From assembly GCA_916050055.1 (NCBI GenBank), contig CAJZJY010000087.1, forward strand, positions 1 through 5,205: DNA of 5,205 nucleotides, in the 5' to 3' direction. Within the stretch, counting starts at the first letter, position 1. Every line of letters begins with the position of its first letter. The notes below the pieces were generated by a model. That model ran no database searches. It was not told the origin of the DNA and saw only the letters and a program-made list of their open reading frames with translations. The stretch comes from an uncultured Streptococcus sp. (GTDB lineage: Bacteria; Bacillota; Bacilli; Lactobacillales; Aerococcaceae). Shown here in pieces: positions 1 to 5,205 of this stretch. The translations under genes were made by a program, and so were the position numbers.

Positions 1-934
1 CATCACGGAAGATAATACTATTTTCAACGGTACCTCGAATCTTCGTACCATCTCCGAGAATCGAATTCTTCACTAAAGCCTTCTTACCATAGCTTGTCGG
101 AACCGTATCTTTAACACGTGTAATCACTTGAGTTCCTGAAAGGAATACATCCTGAAGATTTTCAAAATCAAGCATTTCCATATTCAAGTCATAGTAATCT
201 TTAATCGTATTTACGACTTTCAAGTATCCTTTGATTTGATATGCAAACACACGTAATGTTTCAAGGTTCTTAGCGATATAGTCACGTAAGATATCTTCCC
301 AAACAAGTGTTAACCCTTTTTTAACAATGCCATTGAATAATTCTTTTGTTAAAATGTAGATTTTCACTTGTGTTGCACATTCATGATCAGATCCGTCGAA
401 GTGATAAAGCGACTCATACACTTTATGATTTTCATCAAAGATAATTTGTGATTCCCCTACTGTTGGTTTGCGGTACGTATACGCAACAGTGATATCAGAA
501 CCAGTATCTAAGTGATATTGGAACATTTCTTTGAAATCAATTTTCCCGATAATGTTTGTATCGGCTAAAATTACAAACTCTTCATCAAGGTCTTGCGTAT
601 ACACCATTGTATTGGCTAACGCTTCGATTTTATTTTGAGGAATACGTGTTGACAAGTAGTTTGACATCGGAGTAATAATTTTCAAACCACGGTGTTTACG
701 GTTCAAGTCCCAATCTTTTCCTGAAGCTACATGATCAAGTAATGATTTGTAATTATGATTCGTTAATAATGCAATATTATCGATATCTGCATGTACAAGA
801 GAAGATAGCATAAAGTCCACCATACGATAACGAGAAATTACTGGTAAAGCGGCTGCCGTACGATTTCTGACTAACCCTTGAAGGTCGTCATTTCTATAAT
901 TATCTGCAAACAATACACAAAACGCTTTGATCAT
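1..934 (-). CDS. glgD: GlgD, glucose-1-phosphate adenylyltransferase-like regulatory subunit (C-terminus off the left edge)
   Basis: The frame is open from an ATG at 934 to the window edge: 311 codons plus one base. GlgD proteins are usually about 370 residues, so roughly the last 60 (part of the left-handed beta-helix) are missing from view. The N-terminal nucleotidyltransferase fold is recognisable from RNRTAAALPVISRYRMVDF (residues 23-41) and from DWDLNR (74-79). However, the GGxGTRL nucleotide loop of GlgC is replaced by ADNYRNDDLQG (10-20), GlgC's SGDH is replaced by ADTN (124-127), and the FLEKP sugar-phosphate motif is absent. GlgC's [11 protein letters not shown] becomes YLKVVNTIKDY (237-247). 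This degeneration is typical of GlgD, which in Firmicutes is known to associate with GlgC and alter its activity; the regulatory role here is inferred from family knowledge. The start is fixed by GGAGG 8 nt upstream. It begins 1 nt after the glgC stop, so it is probably translationally coupled. Confidence 0.93.
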   Translation of the reverse strand, partial: MIKAFCVLFADNYRNDDLQGLVRNRTAAALPVISRYRMVDFMLSSLVHADIDNIALLTNHNYKSLLDHVASGKDWDLNRKHRGLKIITPMSNYLSTRIPQNKIEALANTMVYTQDLDEEFVILADTNIIGKIDFKEMFQYHLDTGSDITVAYTYRKPTVGESQIIFDENHKVYESLYHFDGSDHECATQVKIYILTKELFNGIVKKGLTLVWEDILRDYIAKNLETLRVFAYQIKGYLKVVNTIKDYYDLNMEMLDFENLQDVFLSGTQVITRVKDTVPTSYGKKALVKNSILGDGTKIRGTVENSIIFRD

Positions 935-935
935 A

Positions 936-2108
936 TTAATTTCCTCCAACTTTCGTATCTTCTTCTACCACTTCGAAATTGCCGATAACGGTAATCATAT
1001 CTTTACCAAGTTCAATTTCTTCATGGCCTACAGTCACACCGCTTTTTACAACCGTGCCTTCTGCAATAATTGAGTTCACAACTGTTGCGCCCTCTTCAAT
1101 GACCGCATTCTGCATGATGATACTTCCAAGGACTTTAGAATTTTGAGCAATCGATACTCCAGACGATACAATTGATTCATGGACTTTTCCTAGTACAATT
1201 GTTCCATCTGAAATCATTGATTCAGTCACTTCGGCGCTCTCTCCGATATATTGAGGAAGTCTGCCTTCGTGGCGATAGTAAATCTTCCAAGTTTTATCAG
1301 AAATATTAAAGTCTTCTTTTCGTTTGATTAAGTCCATGTTTGCTTCCCATAGACTTTCGATAGTACCTACGTCTTTCCAATATCCTGCAAATGGGTAAGC
1401 GTAAATACGACGGTCTTCTTCAAGTAACATTGGAATAATGTTTTTACCGAAGTCTTTTTCACTTTCTGGATTTTCTTCATCACGAATTAAATACTCTTTA
1501 AGTACTTTCCAGTTAAAGATGTAAATCCCCATCGACGCTTTTGTTGAAACCGGATGTTCAGGTTTTTCCAAAAATTCTACGATGCGTAAATCATCATCCG
1601 TATTTAAAATACCGAAACGACTTGCTTCTTCTAGTGGGATATTAATATGAGCAACCGTCAAGTCTGCTTTTTTCTCTTTATGGAATTCAAGCATCTTGTT
1701 GTAGTTCATTTTATAAATGTGGTCCCCAGATAAGATTAATACGTACTCTGGATCATACTGCTCGATATACTTAATATTTTGATAAATAGCATTGGCAGTC
1801 CCTTTATACCATTCCCCTGTTTTTCCAGCTGTATATGGAGGAAGAATTGTTAACCCTCCGTCTACACGGTCTAAGTCCCAAGGGTTCCCATTCCCCATGT
1901 AAGAGTTCAACTCAAGAGGCATAAACTGAGTTAACACCCCAACAGTAGAAATCCCTGAATTTGCGCAGTTTGAGAGAGGAAAATCGATGATACGATACTT
2001 CCCACCAAAAGGAACAGCTGGTTTCGCCATATCCTTTGTTAGTACTTGCAAGCGAGTTCCTTGTCCGCCTGCGAGTAGCATTGCTACGATTTCTTGCTTT
2101 CTTGCCAT
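936..2108 (-). CDS. glgC: GlgC, glucose-1-phosphate adenylyltransferase (ADP-glucose pyrophosphorylase)
   Basis: This cytoplasmic enzyme makes ADP-glucose and pyrophosphate from ATP and glucose-1-phosphate, the committed step of bacterial glycogen synthesis. The 390-residue length is normal for the Bacillus-type enzyme. Visible motifs are the nucleotide loop LAGGQGTRL (12-20), the [20 protein letters not shown] stretch (28-47), NPWDLDR (75-81), [11 protein letters not shown] (101-111), the metal-binding SGDHIYKM with D129 (127-134), the glucose-1-phosphate motif EFLEKP with K182 (178-183), [18 protein letters not shown] (243-260), and a C-terminal left-handed beta-helix rich in V/I/G steps (about 290-360). 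All key catalytic positions appear intact, in contrast to the GlgD paralogue next door. The ATG at 2108 is preceded by a G-rich site (GGGGG) 8 nt upstream. It lies 15 nt after the glgB stop, with no room for a separate terminator, so it belongs to the same transcript. Confidence 0.97.
   Translation of the reverse strand: MARKQEIVAMLLAGGQGTRLQVLTKDMAKPAVPFGGKYRIIDFPLSNCANSGISTVGVLTQFMPLELNSYMGNGNPWDLDRVDGGLTILPPYTAGKTGEWYKGTANAIYQNIKYIEQYDPEYVLILSGDHIYKMNYNKMLEFHKEKKADLTVAHINIPLEEASRFGILNTDDDLRIVEFLEKPEHPVSTKASMGIYIFNWKVLKEYLIRDEENPESEKDFGKNIIPMLLEEDRRIYAYPFAGYWKDVGTIESLWEANMDLIKRKEDFNISDKTWKIYYRHEGRLPQYIGESAEVTESMISDGTIVLGKVHESIVSSGVSIAQNSKVLGSIIMQNAVIEEGATVVNSIIAEGTVVKSGVTVGHEEIELGKDMITVIGNFEVVEEDTKVGGN
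943..947 (-). promoter_or_regulatory. glgD ribosome binding site, inside glgC
   Basis: GGAGG lies 8 nt before the glgD ATG. It is built from the last glycine codons (GGA GGA) of glgC, followed by AAT, the TAA stop, one T and then the ATG. Ribosomes finishing glgC therefore cover this site, which supports coupled translation of the two subunits. Confidence 0.85.
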
Positions 2109-2116
2109 ACGTTCAA

Positions 2117-2121
2117 CCCCC
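2117..2121 (-). promoter_or_regulatory. glgC ribosome binding site (GGGGG, imperfect)
   Basis: In the 15-nt glgB-glgC gap a run of five G ends 8 nt before the glgC ATG. It can pair with the CCUCC of 16S rRNA only with a G-U wobble, so it is weaker than the GGAGG of glgD and the AAAGGAG of glgB. It lies just after the glgB TAA, so reinitiation by ribosomes leaving glgB may help. Confidence 0.6.
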
Positions 2122-2123
2122 GA

Positions 2124-3977
2124 TTATTGATTGTTAATGATATACAGTGTAGAAAACGGTGGTACATTCACCGCGAGTGTATAATCAAACCCTTTATGTG
2201 GTTTCGTAACTGTATGAAGTCCACGATTCACCACTCCAGATCCGTTATACTTTTTAGCGTCAGAGTTGAGAGCAACTTTATAGCTTCCCCATTTTGAAAC
2301 GCCAATTTCGTAATTCTTAATTAAGTTTCCTGAGAAATTAGAAATAACAATCACTGAGTCTCCTTTAGAATTCATTCTTGAGAAGACGAAGCAGTTATTC
2401 CAAACATCTTCCACCTCATGCCATCTAAATCCTGTCCAGCCTCCGTCAAGTTGCCACAGTTCTGAATGCTTCTTATAGAAGGCGTTTAAATCTTTCACAT
2501 AGCGATGAGTCGCATCATGAATAGGATATTTGAGTAAGAACCAATCTAATTCACGTTCTTCATTCCACTCAATCATTTGTGGAATTTCATTTCCCATGAA
2601 GTTTAATTTCTTACCAGGGTGAGCCATCATATAGCCCATGAAAGCTCGATAGTTAGAAAACTTGTCTTCATAAGAAACAGACGCTTTATCTAGTAACGAT
2701 TTCTTCCCGTGAACGACTTCATCATGAGAAATCGGTAAAATATAGTTTTCAGAGAAGGCGTACATCATAGAGAACGTAAATTGATTATGGATGCCACCTC
2801 TAAATAATGGATCTTTCTCTAAGTAATCTAGAGAGTCATTCATCCAACCCATATTCCATTTAAAGTGGAATCCAAGTCCTCCTTCTTCTACTGGTTTGGT
2901 AACCCCAGCGAAAGCAGTAGACTCTTCAGCAATCATCATGACACCTGGATATTCATTACGTACATAATCATTCAGAGATTGAATAAATCGAATCGCTTCT
3001 AGGTTTTCAAATCCTCCGTAAATATTACGAGCTGATTCTTCTTCACTTCTGCAATAGTTATAGAACAACATTGAACTTACAGCATCCACGCGAAGTCCGT
3101 CGATGTGGAATTTTTCAAGCCAGAATACTGCACTTGAATACAAGAATGAAACAACTTCTGTCTTGCCGTAATCAAACGCTCTCGTTCCCCATCCTTTATG
3201 TTCTTGGATACGAGGGTCGCCATATTCATAGCAAGGTGTGCCATCGAATTCATATAACCCAAAAGCGTCTTTTGTAAAATGCCCTGGTACCCAGTCTAAG
3301 ATAATTCCGATACCTGCCCTATGACATTCATCCACAAAATACATAAAGTCTTCTGGAGTTCCAAATCTTGAAGTTGCTGCGAAAAATCCTGTCACTTGAT
3401 ATCCCCATGACTTATCGTATGGATATTCCGTAATTGGCAATAATTCAATATGCGTGTAGTTCATCTCTTTCACATAAGGAATTAATATATCCACTAATTC
3501 GCGATAAGAATAGGGATTGCCATTCTCCTTCTTCTTGAAGGAACCTAGCTCAACTTCATAAATGTTTAACGGTAGTTGATAAGGGACGGTTCTTTGTTTC
3601 ATCCACTTTTCGTCTGACCATTGGAATTCAGGGAAATCGTATACTTTAGATGCTGTTTTCGGTCTTGTTTCCGCATGGCGTGCATATGGATCTGCTTTCC
3701 ATAACCAATCTCCGTGTTGCGGAACAATCACATATTTATAAGCATCGTACTCTTTTACATTTGGAATTGTGATTTCATAAATCCCATTTTGATTAATACG
3801 CTCCATCTTGTAATCAGTTGGTCTCCATTCACAGAAATCCCCCGTTACATAGACTTCTTTTGCGTTTGGAGCCCACACGCGGAATGTACATTCGTTGTCA
3901 CCTAAGAAACTTCCAAGGAAATCATAACTATGAAAATTCCTTCCTTCATGAAATAAATATTCTGCTAGTTGTTGCAC
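2124..3977 (-). CDS. glgB: GlgB, 1,4-alpha-glucan branching enzyme (GH13, short form)
   Basis: The enzyme cleaves an alpha-1,4 chain and transfers the piece to a 6-OH, creating glycogen branch points. At 617 residues it is about 110 shorter than the 728-residue E. coli enzyme. A CBM48 beta-sandwich is seen at about 25-110 (TFRVWAPNAKEVYVTGDF, 31-48), followed by the GH13 barrel and a C-terminal beta domain. Catalytic motifs are DWVPGHF (228-234), GLRVDAV with nucleophile D298, MMIAEEST with acid/base E351, and ISHDEVVHGK with stabiliser D419. The spacings between the three catalytic residues (53 and 68) equal those of E. coli D405/E458/D526. The start is GTG. An in-frame TAA lies 18 nt upstream of it, there is no earlier in-frame start, and AAAGGAG sits 10 nt upstream. 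It is the first gene of the glgBCD operon, with a promoter and a possible CcpA site in its leader. No key residue is missing. Confidence 0.97.
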   Translation of the reverse strand: MQQLAEYLFHEGRNFHSYDFLGSFLGDNECTFRVWAPNAKEVYVTGDFCEWRPTDYKMERINQNGIYEITIPNVKEYDAYKYVIVPQHGDWLWKADPYARHAETRPKTASKVYDFPEFQWSDEKWMKQRTVPYQLPLNIYEVELGSFKKKENGNPYSYRELVDILIPYVKEMNYTHIELLPITEYPYDKSWGYQVTGFFAATSRFGTPEDFMYFVDECHRAGIGIILDWVPGHFTKDAFGLYEFDGTPCYEYGDPRIQEHKGWGTRAFDYGKTEVVSFLYSSAVFWLEKFHIDGLRVDAVSSMLFYNYCRSEEESARNIYGGFENLEAIRFIQSLNDYVRNEYPGVMMIAEESTAFAGVTKPVEEGGLGFHFKWNMGWMNDSLDYLEKDPLFRGGIHNQFTFSMMYAFSENYILPISHDEVVHGKKSLLDKASVSYEDKFSNYRAFMGYMMAHPGKKLNFMGNEIPQMIEWNEERELDWFLLKYPIHDATHRYVKDLNAFYKKHSELWQLDGGWTGFRWHEVEDVWNNCFVFSRMNSKGDSVIVISNFSGNLIKNYEIGVSKWGSYKVALNSDAKKYNGSGVVNRGLHTVTKPHKGFDYTLAVNVPPFSTLYIINNQ

Positions 3978-3987
3978 TAAGCCATCA

Positions 3988-3994
3988 CTCCTTT
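3988..3994 (-). promoter_or_regulatory. glgB ribosome binding site, supporting a GTG start
   Basis: AAAGGAG lies 10 nt before GTG at 3977. No in-frame ATG exists until far inside the conserved CBM48 region, so this site decides the start. A competing ATG lies between the site and the GTG (ATG GCT TAG, out of frame), immediately before the glgB start. Confidence 0.8.
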
Positions 3995-4016
3995 ACGCAT
4001 TCGCTCACAAAAATAA

Positions 4017-4031
4017 AATAAGCGTTTTCAT
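4017..4031 (-). promoter_or_regulatory. Candidate cre (CcpA) site in the glgB leader
   Basis: The minus strand reads ATGAAAACGCTTATT. Against the Gram-positive cre consensus WTGNAANCGNWNNCW every fixed position agrees except C at position 14, which is T. It lies about 50 nt downstream of the predicted glgB transcription start, a position where CcpA typically represses by roadblock. This is a sequence match only; cre consensi are loose and binding is inferred. Confidence 0.45.
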
Positions 4032-4084
4032 AGTTGGGATAAAAAATTAGAGAAGGTTGATTTTGAAACATTTCTCTTGTTTAA

Positions 4085-4113
4085 ATTATAACATATTTCT
4101 TAAATTTTCACAG
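4085..4113 (-). promoter_or_regulatory. Predicted sigma-A promoter of the glgBCD operon
   Basis: A perfect -10 TATAAT (4085-4090) has the extended TG (TGTTATAAT). A 17-nt spacer leads to a poor -35 CTGTGA (4108-4113, 3 of 6 matches to TTGACA). The start of transcription would be an A near 4078, giving a leader of about 100 nt before glgB. A strong extended -10 with a weak -35 directly beside a repeated motif (4115-4126) is the usual look of a promoter helped by an activator. Confidence 0.7.
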
Positions 4114-4114
4114 T

Positions 4115-4126
4115 GGGTTTCATGAA
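4115..4126 (-). promoter_or_regulatory. Inverted-repeat operator copy 1, upstream of the glgB promoter
   Basis: On the minus strand this is TTCATGAAACCC, identical to the plus-strand copy at 4162-4173. It contains the 8-bp palindrome TTCATGAA, so a dimeric regulator could bind each copy alone. It ends 1 nt before the glgB -35 and 24 nt before its -10, which centres it near -42. The two palindrome centres are 43 bp apart, about four helical turns, so both face the same side of the DNA. The regulator is not identifiable from this window. Confidence 0.6.
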
Positions 4127-4161
4127 TTTTCTTAAAAATTTTTGTTTAATTCTCTGTACTT

Positions 4162-4173
4162 TTCATGAAACCC
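4162..4173 (+). promoter_or_regulatory. Inverted-repeat operator copy 2, upstream of the GH13 gene promoter
   Basis: TTCATGAAACCC on the plus strand is a perfect match to copy 1 read on the opposite strand, separated from it by 35 nt. Here the palindromic core extends to 10 bp (TTTCATGAAA, 4161-4170). The copy ends 3 nt before the predicted -35 TTGGTA and 25 nt before the predicted -10 TATATT, almost the same geometry as copy 1 has to glgB. As a pair they also form a 12-bp hairpin on paper, but the long spacer and promoter positions favour protein binding. Confidence 0.6.
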
Positions 4174-4176
4174 GTT

Positions 4177-4204
4177 TTGGTATCACTTTTCACTACTTTA
4201 TATT
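4177..4204 (+). promoter_or_regulatory. Predicted promoter of the divergent GH13 gene
   Basis: TTGGTA (4177-4182, 4 of 6) and TATATT (4199-4204, 5 of 6) are separated by 16 nt. TACAAT at 4204-4209 is an alternative -10. Transcription would start near 4211 and give a leader of about 30 nt. The promoter is weaker on paper than that of glgB, and the adjoining repeat suggests regulation. Confidence 0.5.
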
Positions 4205-4228
4205 ACAATGAACATAGATTGACAAAAA

Positions 4229-4234
4229 AAGGGG
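4229..4234 (+). promoter_or_regulatory. Ribosome binding site of the GH13 gene
   Basis: AAGGGG, preceded by an A-run, lies 6 nt before the ATG at 4241. It is serviceable but not an ideal AGGAGG, and it is the only purine-rich site near the start. The start is also supported by the family-like N-terminus that follows immediately. Confidence 0.7.
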
Positions 4235-4240
4235 CCTATT

Positions 4241-5205
4241 ATGATTTTCTATCACTCACTAAAAAATAAGTATCCTTCAGGAGCAGTGACGGATAACCAA
4301 ACTATTTTTATACAAGTTAAAGTTACGAAAGAGACTCACCTCTCTTCTATCCAATTAGTACTTAAAGAAGATTTAACGCAAACAACAAGCATCTATCATC
4401 CAAGTCGTTCTACGATTGAAGCAGATGCGACTTTATTCTCATTTGAAATTTCACCGTTACATTCAGGACTATATTTCTACTATTTTGAAGTTCGTTCTGA
4501 AATCGGTACTTACTTCCTTAGCAACCATGAATTCCATGCAGTTCCTGTTCTAAACTATCATGAGATTAATAGCTGGCAATTAACGGTTTATGAAGAACAA
4601 TTCACGACTCCGGAATGGTTTAAGGGTGGAATTATGTATCAAATCTTCCCAGACCGTTTTAAGAGAAGCGAGAAATATAAAGCGAAAAAAGCAGCCAATG
4701 AAGAGATTCGTTACCGTCATGATGAGTGGGACGAATTGCCTCAATCAAGTATCACACATGAAAATTACAAAGCCCAGGATTTCTATCTTGGGAATTTAAA
4801 GGGAATCGAAGAAGAACTCGAACACTTCAAAGTCTTAAATGTAAACTGTATTTATTTAAATCCAATTATGGAAAGTCCAGATAACCACCGCTACTCCACT
4901 GCGGATTATTTCAATGTGGATCCATATTTAGGAACGAATGAAGACTTTAAAAAACTATGTGCGAAATTCAGAAAAAATGGAATCGAAATTATTCTAGACG
5001 GTGTATTTAGTCACACTGGTGATGACAGTATTTATTTCAACAAACAAGGTCATTACGATAGCGTAGGTGCCTATAACTCAACAGAGTCGCCATACTACCC
5101 ATGGTTTAGCTTTATGGAGTTTCCAGATACGTACCACTCTTGGTGGGGCTTTACAAACCTTCCAACGGTGAATAAATTGGAACCTTCCTATATGAAATTT
5201 ATCAA
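4241..5205 (+). CDS. GH13 alpha-glucan hydrolase, pullulanase/neopullulanase-like (3' end off the right edge)
   Basis: The frame is open from ATG 4241 to the window edge: 321 codons plus two bases. There is no signal peptide, so the enzyme should act on cytoplasmic glycogen or imported maltodextrins. Residues 1 to about 120 form a beta-rich N-terminal domain (YHSLKNKYPSGAV, 4-16) like that of cyclomaltodextrinase/amylopullulanase-type enzymes. The TIM barrel starts at FKGGIMYQIFPDRF (127-140). It continues with DFYLGNLKGI (180-189), the hallmark LNPIMESPDNHRYSTADYF (206-224), GH13 region I DGVFSHTG with D253 and H258 (253-260), and a region V-like LPTVN (307-311). Regions II-IV with the nucleophile Asp and acid Glu lie beyond the edge, so activity cannot be judged. 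Subfamily (GH13_39 or GH13_20) and alpha-1,4 versus alpha-1,6 specificity are inference. In Lactobacillus glycogen operons a comparable amylase gene lies downstream in the same operon; here it is divergent from glgB and apparently co-regulated through the shared intergenic region. Confidence 0.88.
   Translation, partial: MIFYHSLKNKYPSGAVTDNQTIFIQVKVTKETHLSSIQLVLKEDLTQTTSIYHPSRSTIEADATLFSFEISPLHSGLYFYYFEVRSEIGTYFLSNHEFHAVPVLNYHEINSWQLTVYEEQFTTPEWFKGGIMYQIFPDRFKRSEKYKAKKAANEEIRYRHDEWDELPQSSITHENYKAQDFYLGNLKGIEEELEHFKVLNVNCIYLNPIMESPDNHRYSTADYFNVDPYLGTNEDFKKLCAKFRKNGIEIILDGVFSHTGDDSIYFNKQGHYDSVGAYNSTESPYYPWFSFMEFPDTYHSWWGFTNLPTVNKLEPSYMKFI

Noticed and set aside
15..120. Possible frameshift or decay in glgD, because its active-site motifs are missing
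   Set aside because: The frame is open over all 311 visible codons, and the lost motifs are those normally lost in GlgD proteins, so this is a subfamily trait and not a broken glgC copy.
2094..2297. Open frames opposite or out of frame within glgB (also 3071-3277, 3077-3262, 3714-3905, 3818-4021) and within the GH13 gene (4590-4799, same strand, shifted frame)
   Set aside because: They are short, lack ribosome sites and family motifs, and overlap genes whose own frames carry full catalytic motifs; they are shadow frames.
4115..4173. The 12-bp inverted repeat as a rho-independent terminator
   Set aside because: The 35-nt loop is too long, no T-run follows either arm in the right place, and the repeat lies between divergent promoters where nothing needs terminating.
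4166..4180. Possible second cre site overlapping operator copy 2 (ATGAAACCCGTTTTG)
   Set aside because: The central CG falls out of register by one base and the right arm does not match; it is better explained by the repeated TTCATGAAACCC motif.
4219..4224. Perfect TTGACA, which looks like a strong -35 for the GH13 gene
   Set aside because: A -10 at 17 nt would fall at 4242-4247 inside the coding start (TGATTT, poor), and the TATTAT at 4237-4242 is only 12 nt away. The upstream TTGGTA/TATATT pair fits better.

Overview
The window is an AT-rich piece of a Firmicutes (low-GC Gram-positive) chromosome carrying bacterial glycogen (alpha-1,4/1,6-glucan) metabolism genes. A separate GlgD paralogue beside GlgC, a short branching enzyme without the extra N-terminal module of the E. 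coli enzyme, strong GGAGG-type ribosome sites, and a GH13 alpha-glucan hydrolase next door all fit Bacillales/Lactobacillales. A Lactobacillales member is my best guess, from resemblance only; I cannot name the genus.

Layout. Positions 1-3977 are a tightly packed minus-strand operon in the order glgB (GTG start at 3977) -> glgC -> glgD. The glgB-glgC gap is 15 nt and the glgC-glgD gap is 1 nt. glgD runs off the left edge after 311 codons; it is open to the edge and lacks only its C-terminus. In related operons glgA and glgP usually follow, but they are not visible here. Positions 3978-4240 are a 263-nt divergent intergenic region. Positions 4241-5205 are the first 321 codons of a plus-strand GH13 hydrolase (pullulanase/neopullulanase-like) that runs off the right edge before its catalytic Asp/Glu motifs.

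How the genes work together. GlgC, probably modulated by GlgD, makes ADP-glucose. Glycogen synthase (not seen) would polymerise it and GlgB adds the alpha-1,6 branches. The divergent GH13 enzyme would cut or debranch alpha-glucans, so synthesis and breakdown face each other across one control region.

The most interesting part is that control region. A perfect 12-bp motif (TTCATGAAACCC) occurs twice in inverted orientation. Each copy lies just upstream of a weak -35 element and 24 or 25 nt upstream of a good -10 element, one for each divergent promoter. The symmetry suggests a shared regulator, perhaps an activator at about -42, controlling both glycogen synthesis and the hydrolase. A near-consensus cre (CcpA) site lies in the glgB leader. 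No RNA genes, mobile elements, CRISPR arrays or convincing terminators were found.
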